64,000 nt of DNA from Triticum aestivum (taxonomy: Eukaryota > Streptophyta > Magnoliopsida > Poales > Poaceae). Positions 45,781 through 57,199 of this stretch are shown one piece after another. Both the position numbers and the translations under genes were made by a program. The number at the start of each line of letters is the position of its first letter. Position 1 is the stretch's first letter. The notes under the pieces are model-generated. The model searched no databases. It saw only the letters and a list, made by a program, of their open reading frames with translations, and had not been told where the DNA came from. The DNA lies in NCBI RefSeq assembly GCF_018294505.1, contig NC_057803.1:237738397-237802396 (forward strand). Direction: 5' to 3'.

Positions 45781-47369
45781 TGATACGTCTCCAACATATC
45801 TATAATTTTTTATTGTTCCATGCTATATTATATTCTATTTTGGACATTATTGGGCTTTATTATACACTTTCATATTATTTTTGGGACTAACCAATTAACC
45901 GGAGGCCTAGCCCAGAATTGCTGTTTTTTGCCTATTTCAGAGTTTCGCAGAAAAAGAATATCAAACGGAGTCCAAACGGAATGAAACCTTCGAGAACGTG
46001 ATTTCCGGAACGAACGTGATCCAGAGGACTTGGACCCTATGTCAAGAAACAACCAGGAAGGCACGAGGTAGGGGGCATGCCTACCCCCCCCCCCCAGGCG
46101 CGCCCTCCACCCTCGTGGGGCCCACGTTGCTCCACTGACGTACTTCTTCCTCCTGTATATACCTACGTACCCCCAAACTACCAGATATGGAGCCAAAAAC
46201 CTAATTCCACCGCCGCAACCTTCTGTACATATGAGATCCCATCTCGGGGCCTTTTCCGGAGCTCCGTCGGAGGGGGCATCGATCACGGAGGGCTTCTACA
46301 TCAACACCATAACCTCTCTGATGATGTGTGAGTAGTTTAACTCAGACCTTCGGGTCCTTGGTTATTAGCTAGATGGCTTCTTCTCTCTTTTTGGATCTCA
46401 ATACAATGTTCTCCCCCTCTCTTGTGGAGATCTATTCAATGTATTCTTCTTTTGCGGTGTGTTTGTTGAGACCGATGAATTGTAGGTTTATGATCAAGTT
46501 TATCTATGAACAATATTTGAATCTTCTCTGAATTCTTTTATGTATGATTGGTTATCTTTGCAAGTCTCTTCGAATTATTAGTTTGGTTTGGCCTACTAGA
46601 TTGATCTTTCTTGCAATGGGAGAAGTGCTTAGCTTTGGGTTCAATCTTGCGGTGTCCTTTCCTAGTGATAGTAGGGGCAGCAAGGCACATATTGTATTGT
46701 TGCCATCGAGGATAACAAGATGGGGTTTATATCATATTGCATGAGTTTATCCCTCTACATCATGTCATCTTGCTTAAAGTGTTACTTTGTTCTTTTGGAC
46801 TTAATACTCTAGATGCATGCTGGATAGCGGTCGATGTGTGGAGTAATAGTAGTAGATGCAGGCAAGAGTCGGTCTACTTGTCTCGGACGTGATGCCTATA
46901 TACATGATCATACCTAGATATTCTCATAACTATGCTCAATTCTGTCAATTGTTGAACTGTAATTTGTTTACCCACCGTAATACTTATGCTCTTGAGAGAA
47001 GCTACTAGTGAAACCTATGGCCCCCGGGTCTATTTTCCATCATATTAATCTCCCGTTAACAAGCCATTTCTATTGCCGTTTTTATTTTTCTTTATTTACT
47101 TTGCTTCTTTATCATAAAAATACCAAAAATATTATCTTATCATATCTATCAGATCTCACTTTCGTAAGTGACCGTGAAGGGATTGATAACCCCTTTATTG
47201 TGTTGGTTGGGAGGATTTCATTTGTTTGTGTAGGTGCGAGGGACTCGTGCGTGGCCTCCTGCTGGATTGATACCTTGGTTCTCAAAAACTGAGGGAAATA
47301 CTTATGCTACTTTGCTGCATCACCCTTTCCTCTTCACGGGAAAACCAACACAGTGCTCAAGAGGTAGCA
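45781..47369 (+). repeat. Athila copy 1, 3' LTR
   Basis: This 1589-bp LTR runs from TGATACGTCTCCAACATATC to CAAGAGGTAGCA. The TATA-like box is at 46156-46161. It includes a 12-base C run near 46084-46095 in the otherwise conserved GGCGCGCC-rich zone. Confidence 0.88.
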
Positions 47370-47767
47370 GCAGCGGATACGATGTTTACCCAGGTTTGGG
47401 CCCTCTTAATGGAGGTAATACCCTACTTCCTACTTGATTGACTTTGATGAGTATAGGGGTTACAAGAGTTGATCTACCTTGAGATCATAATGGCTAAACC
47501 CTAGATGTCTAGCCTGTATGATTATGATTGCCTCTACCAACTAAACCATCTAGTTTATGTGGACACCAGAGGGGGCTAGGGTTGTACAGAGTCGGTTTAC
47601 AGAGAAAGGAATCTTCATATCCGAACGCCAAGCTTTCCTTCCACTCGAAGGAGAGTCCCATCTAGACACGGGGGGAAGCCTTCTATCTTGTATCTTCACG
47701 GCCCAGCAGTCCGGCCCATGTCACATAGCTCGGATGCCCGGGGACCCCCTAATCCAGGACTCTCTCA
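47370..47767 (-). repeat. Tat-1 3' LTR, inner piece
   Basis: It continues the LTR interrupted at 39114 and ends CAGGACTCTCTCA. The minus strand just outside (GGTTCAGGGGTTAT) is the polypurine-like tract. Minus one copy of the Athila duplication, the LTR is about 470 bp. Confidence 0.72.
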
Positions 47768-48317
47768 ATAACCCCTGAACCAGGCTTCAATGACGATGTG
47801 TCTAGTGCGCAGATTGTCTTCGACATTGCAAGGCGGGTTCCTCCTCCGAATACTCCAAAGTAGTTGATCAAAAGAACTATATCCGGCTCGGTACAACAGT
47901 TACAACCCTGAACCGCGAGGGCAAAATACTTAAACAAAAATAGGTTATGTCTTTTGACAACTTTTTCGGCGAGGTATTGTGTTCTGGCCTTATTATTATT
48001 TCGAACCGTTTTTCCAGCCTCCCATTTCATGTTTCGAGATGCAACTCCCAGTGGACGTCTTGTCAAAGCAGAGATCGTGTCCCCTTATTGCGGGATTTTC
48101 ATCAATGAGGGCTTGGGTAATCCAACCATGCCATCCGCTCGACACCTTGGGAATAGGCAAATTTTAAGGATTGCGCGAGGTCGTTTGATATTCGTTGCCT
48201 TTTAAAGGGATAATAACCCATCTTTTACACCATGCCTTCTCCTTCCTTAGCCCTCCCATCTTTGAGCTCCAGTGCCCAAGTCTCAATCTTTCTCCATTGC
48301 CACCACGTCCCCCGACC
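47768..48317 (+). other. Tat-1 leader upstream of the antisense ORF
   Basis: Non-coding 550 bases. A TTTTAAAGGGA string at 48200-48210, about 110 bases before the ATG, is a weak TATA candidate for the antisense transcript. Confidence 0.4.
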
Positions 48318-51300
48318 ATGTCTGGATCCGGCTCTCAAGGCAAGTGGGTGGCCTCTTCCGTGACGAAGAAGTATATCCAGGGACTCCGGGAGGCGAGGTA
48401 CTTAACCGCCAAAATCGCACACAGGCTTCCAACAAAGGGGAAAATCATCCCTACTCCAGATTCTGGTGAGAGGGTCATGTTCATCCCCCACTTCCTCTGC
48501 GGGTTAGGGTTTCCCCTTCACCCCTTTGTTTGCGGCCTCATGTTCTACTATGGGCTAGATTTTCACGACCTAGCATGAACTCCTTCCTCCATATCCCGAT
48601 GTTCATAGTCATGTGCGAGGCATTTCTCCGCATCCCCCACACTTCGGCCTATGGCTCAAGATTTTCAATGTGAAGCCGAAGCTGGTCGATGGGGAGCATG
48701 CGGATTGCGGCGGGGCCATGCTGAGCAAGATTCCTCATGCTATCTGGCCTAAAGGGGCCTTTGTGGATACCGTCAAGACATGGCAGCATGAGTGGTTCTA
48801 TATCACCGAACCCTGCGGTACCAAGTGGGCGGCCACTCTTGCATTTAGATCCGAACCCCCTCTACGACTCGAGTCATGGACCAACAAGGGTCCAGACTGG
48901 GGATCGACCGATGAGGTGCTGATGCTGCAAAAGTGCATCAAAAGTATCATAGAGAAGAACACCCGCCTCACCGACATGATTCAGGTGATGCTCATCCGCC
49001 GAACCTTTCCCTGCCAACGACGGCCTCTCCGTCTGTGGGAGTTTAATCCGGAAAGGCCGTGAAGTCTACAACAATTCTTAGGCACGACGCACAAAGAGAT
49101 CTACAAATTGCTCTTTAAATCTCAAAAGTCGTGGACGGAGATGTCCGAAGACGTTGGTCTTGACTGAAACCATCCCCCCCGGTAAGGGCTAAGCTTCTGC
49201 CTATTGCTTGGTTTGTTAATCCAAGTGGATACACTAACTATTCCTTCTTTTAAACATGTCTATACAAAGAAGGCGGAGCGGATCAGGTGTCTGACCCCCC
49301 TTCCCGAGGGCTTAGCCAATCCTATCCTAATGAGGATGCTAGTCCCGCCGCCATACCAGATGCCAGTAAAGAAGGACAAGAAGAAGAAGAAGGAGGAGGC
49401 CGAAAGTGGCCCCCACCATGAAGGTACTTCGGACGCTATGTCCGGAGGGACCCAAGCTCCCTCCTCTCACGAGGGAAACCAAAATGAGGAGGAGGAGGAG
49501 AAGGAAGAAGATAACCCTCCTCTCAAAGGAAAAAGGAGGGAGGCCTCCGCAGACCCGGAGGCGAGGGCGTCGAAGAGGGGAAAGTTATCCCTTTTGGATG
49601 ACTCAGATTCAGGCACCGAGGATATCCCCAAGCCCCGCCCCCGGACCAAGCCCCTTGCCGAATCGTAAGTGCCTGAGGACGCTTTGCATACATCCACTCC
49701 TTTATGAATTGTGAGAATAATATTAAATCATGTGTTTCAGTCTGGCCCGTGATCTCCCTCAACAATCCTCCTCGTCAGGGGATTTGCCGCCGGAGATGAT
49801 GGAGAGCGAGATGCCTCCGCAAGTTTCCTCGCCCCCTAGGGCGGATGACGTCGAGGTGTCATCTAGAGGATTTCTTTGGATCATCGAGAGGTGCAGGGGA
49901 CCATCAATACGGCACTGGAGGGTAATACCTCGGCCATTGAGGACACAGGGGATGCGACCCCCATGAAGACTGGGGATGGGGGCCCTGGATTGTTCAGACC
50001 CTAGCCAAATACCGCTCCGGAGGCGGATCCGGAGTCAAGTGAGCGCCCCCCTTCAAGGGAGGGGGAGCGCCTATTCTTGTGGTGACCTCCATAAATCCGG
50101 AGGTGCCAAACATGCTGAGGGACGAACTGCAGAGTGCGTCCATCTTCGAGGAGCACCGTACCTTGATGGGTACGGTGGCTGAGAAGATTCAGTCCGCTAA
50201 AAGCAGGTTGAATGAAGCCTTTACGAGCCTGCTAACAGGCTTTGAGGTACGCGGTGTAATGTCTTTAGCCACTTTCCATGTGGAAAATATGCCTGTATAT
50301 AGATAGTAGCCCCTGAGACTCTGGTCGGCCCATGAAGAAGGGTGAACAGAGGATGTATATAAATCTGCAGGAACTAACATACTTATTTGGCTGAAAAAAC
50401 AGGCTTCACTGTTAGCGTCAACCGCCCAAGCCGCAGAGGTTTTCGAACTGAAATGCCAACTGAAGCAGGCCGATGAGGACATTGTCCTTATTAGCAAACG
50501 GCTCAACGATGCACACGGTATGCTGCAAACATCCCGTTTGTGCCTATATGAATGTGCGAATGCAAAGTTGAAACTTAGACTCTGTTATGTGTGAAGTTGC
50601 AGATGGCGCTACTAAGGTCGAGACCCTCAGGGGTGAACTTCCCCGGGCCAAGTAGGAGGCGAGAGTGAGCAATGCGGCTGCTGATAAAGCGGCTGCAGAT
50701 TTGAAGGCCAAACAGGCCACCCGGCGCCAGGTCGAGGAGCGGGTATCTATAGTAGAGCAAGAGCTCAAGGACGCCACCCACAAGTGCAAGTCCCTTGAGG
50801 AGGAGAATAAAGCCAAAGCAACCAAGCTCACCAAGGCCCTTGAGGATGCCAAAGAGGCGCGGTCCGAATCTAGGGCAGCTCGTGAGGAGGTCCGGCAGGC
50901 CGGACAGATAGCGGCTCGTAAGCCCGTTCTTTTACAGACTAAGTTTGGAGATCAAAGATATGCCTTGCTTAATTACTGTGGAGTTCTCCAGACGCTTTTG
51001 CGGATCTTCCGAAGAGTGCGCTGATGCCGCACAATTCTTCCAGGCTTAGGAGGGGCATGCGACGGAGAAGTTGTTCTGGTCACAGTTCGCGGTGCGGGAG
51101 CGCTCGACGCTGCTGAACGACCAAATGGCATAGTGGGCCAAGTTGCATAAGATGTCCGAAGCGGCCATGAAGGACGTCGTAGTTCGGCTATGGCCAGGTG
51201 AACCCATTCCGAGCAGCTATTTCGGCCTGGCGCAACGACTTGTCCATGCAGTGCACTGAATTGACGCAATCAAGCAGTCGATGTGCATAGAAGGTCCACG

Positions 51301-51475
51301 GATGGCCTTCGCCCGCGTCAATATGCACTGGGCAAAGATGAAGGCTACCGAAGTGGTTGTCGAGGGCCCTCCCGGAGACAAGAACCACCGCATGCCGGAG
51401 CGCTATTTAGAGGATGTTCTAGAGGGTGCCCGCTTGATAGAGGGTCAATGCTCAGAGAACATTATGATCGAATAA
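48318..51475 (+). pseudogene. Antisense ORF of Tat-1 (gypsy-type transposon domain plus coiled coil), broken, multi-exon
   Basis: The ATG at 48318 is followed by MSGSGSQGKWVASSVTKKYI and the hydrophobic core FIPHFLCGLGFPLHPFVCGL, parallel to YPFFPLFFYCGLCPPFSEFF in Tat-2. Small deletions near 48577 and 48640 shift the frame. Coding resumes with HFGLWLKIFNVKPKLVDG to 49062. GT...AG introns are plausible at 50247-50402, 50518-50602 and 50918-50991, and probably others around 49180-49270 and 49668-49740. A Lys/Glu-rich low-complexity stretch (49370-49530) and a coiled coil (50665-50917) follow. The tail ends CSENIMIE, stop at 51473-51475. Extra in-frame stops occur (near 50653, 51046 and 51133). 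Unknown function. Confidence 0.72.
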
Positions 51476-52529
51476 ATGTACCCGAATTGTCCAGGCGTTT
51501 TTATTATATATCAAGGCTTTGTAATATATTTGTGCCTTTGTCTGAAAGTTCTTCCCTCATGTGCAGCCATTTTGTGTTCCTGGCAGTTTCCCAGTCGTCG
51601 GTTTCGGCCCCCACGTAGATACTACCGGGGTGTTCAGAATAGCACAAGATCACACTTGACCCAATGTCTTGGTCCGTGAAGGAGGTGTCAGTGCGGCGAA
51701 CCAGGCAATCGGACTATGTGGCTTTACCACTCTCACTTAGCCATAGGAGTTTGATGATGGGGCTAGAGGATAGCCCTTGGTATGTACGCGGCTATCCGGA
51801 TGCGGATGCGTTACGTATGTGACCGAAAAAATGATCCTTCGTATAATACAGAAACAATCGTTAAATATTTTAATAAGTCGCCGAATGGCTGACCAGCTCT
51901 CACCTCATCATGACAGTCAGTTTTTGGCTTTCTCTACTGAGGTGCTTGACCCGACGATCCAGAAACACGATCACAATAGTTCTCCCTTTACTACCCTAGC
52001 CGAACAAACGGAACGTAAGGTAGCAAACACAAGAGCCGGTCAACCCAACTATTGACCAAAGACATGATTCGGAGCTGATGCATATAATGCCAAGCTCGGG
52101 ACGCCGAATTGTTCTATAAAACTATTCGGGCTTTTGTTTGGCGACACATGTGTGGCCATGCCCCTGGCAATTTGTGTCGAGGTGTGTGAGTGAGACAACT
52201 GAGGAGATGGCATACAGTCTATGAATAAAGGCGATACCAAATAAAAATTGTTTTCACTAGAATCTGATTGATACGTCAAAACGTGATCTTACAGAGGGCA
52301 CCATAATCACCAAGGCCATTTTATATGCCAGGGGTCTAAGAAGAAGGGGAAAAGCTCTATGCAGGTTCTTGAATAAAGTTTCGGTCTACAAAATCCTTTG
52401 GACCTCCTACCACACGTCTACGCCGCTTTCGCCTTGGAGAGAGAGATTCCTTGAGAGGAATGGTCTTCGGATATTTATACGAAACCGGGATCGGAAAGAG
52501 TCTTTGTAAGTCTGTAGGAGGAATAGGTT
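51476..52529. other. Tat-1 spacer between antisense ORF and protease
   Basis: About 1 kb without coding similarity on either strand. In complete Tat elements this is where RT, RNase H and integrase (over 2.5 kb) would lie; no fragment of them is recognisable. Confidence 0.6.
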
Positions 52530-53623
52530 TTAATTCACCTGTGGTAAAAGAGAAAATATAATTAAGGAAAAGGGGAAGGCCATATAGGGTTGAATCGTAC
52601 TATGGGCCTGTCCGTATTGTGCCTCCGTTGATGCCCAAGGTATTTCGAGTGCATAATTATGCACGCGCGATACGAATTTCGCGGATGTGTGTGGCGATCG
52701 ACGGAGGCTAAACTGCCAGTCCAGCTCTGGAATTATCGAGTTGTGAGCATGCGGAACTGACCAGTCTTGTTTAATAAAGTCCGGCAGCTTGATGGCCGAT
52801 GAGGTGTGCGGCTTGATAGGGCCTCTCTGTACTTTGGCCGCGATGGCCGCGGTATGATCCTCAGTATGGAGGGAGCGTTTTGTGTCTCCATTGATTGTAA
52901 TGATGCCACATGGGACGGGAATTTTGAGCTTTAGATAAGCATAGTGCGGGACCGCATTAAAACGGGCGAAAGCAGTTCGTCCGAGCAGTGCGTGGTATCC
53001 ACTGCGGAAGGGGACGATGGCAAAGATCAACTCTTCGCTTCGGAAGTTGTCTGGCGAATCAAAGATGACTTCCAATGTTATTGAGCCCGTGCAGCGGGCC
53101 TCTACACCAAGTATTACTCCTTTAAAGGTAGTTTTGGTGGGCTTGATTCTTGACGGATCAATGCCCATTTTGCGACAGTGTCCTAATAGAGCAGGTTGAG
53201 ACTGCTGCCGCCACCCATGAGGACTCGCGTAATGTGGAATCCGTCGATGATTGGATCGATGACCAGAGCTGCCAAACCTCCATGACGGATACTGGTTGGG
53301 TGGTCCTCTCGATTGAAGGTGATCAGACAAGCCGACCATGGGTTGAATTTTGGGGCGACCGGCTCGACGACATAGACGTCCCTTAACGTGTGCTTGGGCT
53401 CCCACTTGGGGATATGTGTGACATATATCATATTCACCGTTTTTACCTCGGGGGGAAATTTCTTCTGTGCCCCCGTGTTCGGTGGGCGAGGCTCTTCGTC
53501 ATCATCCTCGCTGAGCGGCCCTTTCCCTTTTTGTTCGGCGTTAAGCCTGCCAGCCTGTTTAAAGACCCAACAGTTTCTGTTGGTATGATTGGCAGGCTTA
53601 TCGGGGTGCCGTGAATCTGGCAA
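52530..53623 (-). pseudogene. Tat-1 protease region, broken
   Basis: The minus strand from 53623 carries a linker with HTNRNCWVFKQAG, then FNREDHPTSIRHGGLAALVI and the retropepsin site. The site reads VLMGGGSS at about 53205-53230; plant Gypsy proteases of this branch have Asp before GGSS, so the catalytic Asp is apparently Gly (one A-to-G change). A TAG stop right after NLLY (53183-53185) and a frame change follow. The second half (53160-52810) reads KMGIDPSRIKPTKTTFKGVI, then YHALLGRTAFARFNAVPHYA. It ends at 52530 in a divergent tail. The protease is dead. Confidence 0.75.
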
Positions 53624-53647
53624 GGCTGATCAAGTATTCTGTCCAAA

Positions 53648-55045
53648 CTAGATGGACCATCTTTGTTGACCGGATTTAGAGCCGCTGAATCTAGCGTTGA
53701 CCATTGTTTCTTCGGTACTTTCATTATTGATTCGACGCTTGTGCTTGTTGCATCGTGGTTTTCCATTGTCGTCCCTGGCTTCAGAGGTGCTGGGGTCGCT
53801 GGTGTTATTGCTTCTGTGGGCTAGCCAGTTGTCTTCTCCTGTGCAAAAGCGGGTCATTAGTGTGGTAAGGGCTTCCAAGGACTTCGGCTTTTCTTGGCGG
53901 AGGTGTCGGGCGAGCCATTCATCGCGGACGCTGTGTTTAAAGGCCGCGAGGGCTTTGGTGTCTGGACAGTCAACAATTTGGTTCTTTTTAATTAAGAACC
54001 TTGTCCAGAGTTTTCGGGATGACTCTCCGGGTTGCTGGACTATGTGACTGAGGTCATCGGCGTCCGGGGGGCGTACATAGGTACCTTGGAAGTTGTCTCT
54101 AAAGGCATCTTCCAAATCTTCCCAGCTGCCAATAGAATTATCTGGGAGGTTGTTTAACCAGTGACGTGCCAGTCCCTTAAGTTTCGAGGGGAGGTATTTG
54201 ATGGCATGTAGGTCGTCACCGCGAGCCATGTGTATGTGGAGAAGAAAATCTTCAATCCAGACTGCGGAGTCCGTCTTGCCGTCGTATGAGTCGATGTTCA
54301 CGAGTTTAAATCCTTCCGGGAACGGGTGCTCCATTACCTCATCGGTGAAGCATAGGGGGTGTGCGGCGCCCCTATATCGGGAAATGTCGCGAGGCAGTTC
54401 GGATGAAGTACGTATGCGATTTTCGGGCCGAGTGAGGTTGTGCTTGTTGCGCCAGGCCTGACGGTCGTCCTCTCGTGTTGGGGCACGTCCCCTTGATCCA
54501 TAGATTGATCTGGTTTGACCAGCTCTATTGTCTAGGTCCTTTCGGAGGTCATATGTGTATTCTGGAGCAACCATTCCCATGCTTTTATGGCGAGGTGGTG
54601 CGGGTTGGTACTTGGTTTTAGTTGCCGCTCTGTCCCAGCCACCCGGTGGTCAGTTAGGTCTGTCAGCAGCATCACACGTTTGTGGTACGGGCTCCAGTGC
54701 CTCGTCATCAAATTGGGGTAGCAGCTTGCACTTCGGATAGCTCTTTGTTGGGCGTTCGAGGCCGTATTCCTCGACTGCCAAGACGTTAGTCCATCTGTTA
54801 TTCAGTAAGTCCTGATCAGCTTGAAGCTGTTGTTGCTTCTTTTTCAGGCTTCTAGCAGTGGCGATTAGCCGGTGCTTAAAGCACTCTTGTTCGAGGGGTT
54901 CCTCCGGCACGATGAAATCTTCGTCACCGAGGCTCACATCTTCTTCGGAGATCGGTAGGTAGTTACTATCCTCCGAGCCCTTATTCTCGACAGGATCGTC
55001 GGGGTTTACCTGCCCATCCTCCCAATCATCATGCTCAGATGTTGG
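53648..55045 (-). pseudogene. Tat-1 gag, N-terminus cut off
   Basis: The C-terminal 310 codons are open (54580-53648), with the retrotransposon gag core: GLARHWLNNLPDNSIGSWED, then TRFLIKKNQIVDCPDTKALA, then the basic RCNKHKRR. A frame change near 54655 leads to the N-terminal acidic and Gln-rich part, EEDVSLGDEDFIVPEEPLEQ and SLKKKQQQLQADQDLLNNRW (54995-54750). The LTR of Athila copy 2 begins at 55046 and removes the start. Gag would form the particle and bind RNA; this copy cannot. Confidence 0.85.
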
Positions 55046-56633
55046 TGCTACCTCTTGAGCACTGCATTGGTTTTCCCCGAAGAGGAAGGGATGATGCAGC
55101 AAAGTAGCGTAAGTATTTCCCTCAGTTTTTGAGAACCAAGGTATCAATCCAGTAGGAGGCTATGCGCGAGTCCCTCGTACCTACACACAACAAATAAATC
55201 CTCGCAACCAACGTGATAAGGGGTTGTCAATCCCTACACGGCCACTTACGAGAGTGAGATCTGATAGATATGATAAGATAATATTTTTGGTATTTTTATG
55301 ATAAAGATGCAAAGTAAAATAAAAGCAAAGTAAAAAAACAAAGGAAATTACTAAGTATTGGAAGATTAATATGATGAAGATAGACTCGGAGGCCATAGGT
55401 TTCACTAGTGGCTTCTCTCAAGAGCATAGGTATTCTACGGTGGGTGAACGAATTACTGTTGAGCAATTGACAGAATTGATCATAGTTATGAGAATATCTA
55501 GGTATGATCATGTATATAAGCATCACGTCCGAGACAAGTAGACCGACTCCTGCCTGCATCTACTACTATTACTCCACTCATCGACCGCTATCCAGCATGC
55601 ATCTAGAGTATTAAGTTATTGAAAACAGAGTAAGGCCTTATGCAAGATGACATGATGTAGAGGGATAAACTCATGCAATATGACGAAAACCCCATCTTGT
55701 TATCCTCGATGGCAACAATACAATATGTGCCTTGCTGCCCCTACTATCACTAGGAAAGGACACCGCAAGATTGAACCCAAAGCTAAGCACTTCTCCCATT
55801 GCAAGAAAGATCAATCTAGTAGGCCAAACCAAACTAATAATTCGAAGAGACTTGCAAAGATAACCAATCATACATAAAAGAATTCAGAGAAGATTCAAAT
55901 ATTGTTCATAGATAAACTTGATCATAAACCTACAATTCATCGGTCTCAACAAACACACCGCAAAAGAAGAATACATTGAATAGATCTCCACAAGAGAGGG
56001 GGAGAACATTGTATTGAGATCAAAAAAGAGAGAAGAAGCCATCTAGCTAATAACTATGGACCCGTAGGTCTGAGGTGAACTACTCACACTTCATCCGAGG
56101 AGCTATGGTGATGATGTAGAAGCCCTCCATGATGCATACCCCTCCGGCGGAGCTCCGGAACAGGCCCCAAGATGGGATCTCGTGGATACAGAAAGTTGCG
56201 GCGGTGGAATTAGAGTTTTGGCTCTGTATCTGATCGTTTGGGGTATGTAGGTATATATATGAGGAAGGAGTACGTTGGTGGAGCAACAGGGGGCCCATGA
56301 GGGTGGAGGGCGTGCCTAGAGGGGGGTAAGCGCGCCCCCCAACCTCGTGGCCTCCTCTTTTGTTTCTTGACGTAGGGTCCAAGTCTCCTGGGTCTTGTTC
56401 ATTGAGAAAATCACGTTCCCGGAGGTATCATTCCATTTGGACTCCGTTTGATATTCCCTTTCTTCGAAACCCTAAAATAGGCAAAAAAAATAGCAATTCT
56501 GGGCTGGGCCTCCGGTTAGTAGGCTAGTCCCAAAAATAATATAAAAGTGGATAATAAAACCAAATAATGTCCAAAACAATATACAATATAGCATGGAGCA
56601 ATCAAAAATTATAGATACGTTGGAGACGTATCA
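55046..56633 (-). repeat. Athila copy 2, 3' LTR
   Basis: The plus strand runs from TGCTACCTCTTGAGCAC to GAGACGTATCA, the same LTR type as copy 1 (minus-strand end CAAGAGGTAGCA). A TATATATAC-type box lies on the minus strand near 56253-56262. Confidence 0.88.
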
Positions 56634-57199
56634 AGCATCCCCAAGCTTAATTCCTGCTCGTCCTCGAGTAGATAAATGGTAAAAACAGAATTTTTGATGC
56701 GGAGTGCTACTTGGCATAATTTTAATGTAATTCTTCTTAATTGTGGTATGAATATTCAGATCCGAAAGATTCAAGACAAAAGTTCATATTGACATAAAAA
56801 TAATAATACTTCAAGCATACTAACTAAGCAATTATGTCTTCTCAAAATAACATGGCCAAAGAAAGTTCATCCCTACAAAATCATGTAGTTTAGTCCTGCT
56901 CCATTTTCGTCACACAAGAATGCTATCATCATGCACAACCCCGATAACAAGCCAAGCAATTGTTTCATACCTTAGCAATCTCAAACCTATAAACTTTCAT
57001 GCAATATGAGCGCGAGCCATGGACATAGCACTATGGGTGGAATAGAATATGATGAGGGGGTTATGTGGAGAAGACAAAAAAGGAGAAAATCTCACATCAA
57101 CGAGGCTAATCAATGGGCTATGGAGATGCCCATCGATTGATGTTAATGCAAGGAGTAGGGATTGCCATGCAATGGATGCACTAGAGCTATAAATGTATG
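56634..57199 (-). other. Athila copy 2, interior fragment
   Basis: Non-coding. It matches 28486-29045 of copy 3 and the inverse of 45200-45780 of copy 1. It stops inside the string CTAGAGCTATAA...TATG, where Tat-2 inserted. Confidence 0.8.

Larger units (their letters stand above)
39115..47369 (+). mobile_element. Athila-type gag-protease element, copy 1
   Basis: 5' LTR 39115-40697, Asp-tRNA primer site, gag-protease 40896-42976, 2.8 kb of untranslated sequence, polypurine tract, 3' LTR 45781-47369. Flanking duplications are GCAGG (39110-39114) and GCAGC (47370-47374), four of five matching. There is no RT or integrase, so the copy is non-autonomous by structure as well as by mutation. It is inserted in the Tat-1 LTR. 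Confidence 0.9.
39036..55045 (-). mobile_element. Tat-1: Tat-lineage Gypsy element lacking RT, RNase H and integrase
   Basis: Minus-strand order from the right: gag (55045-53648), protease (53623-52530), a non-coding gap, a plus-strand antisense ORF (48318-51475), polypurine tract and 3' LTR (47767 to 39036, split by Athila copy 1). Nothing resembling RT, RNase H or integrase lies between protease and antisense ORF, about 1 kb. The right end is cut inside gag by Athila copy 2 at 55046, so the 5' LTR is unseen. It looks like a non-autonomous derivative that kept gag-protease plus the antisense gene. Confidence 0.75.
55046..57199 (-). mobile_element. Athila-type element, copy 2 (left end only)
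   Basis: A complete minus-strand LTR (55046-56633) is followed by 566 bases of interior beginning GCATCCCCAAGCTTAATTCC, the element's 3' polypurine-tract end. It is therefore the 3' end of an element whose interior was split at 57200 by Tat-2. The adjacent target bases are GTTGG (55041-55045). Confidence 0.85.
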
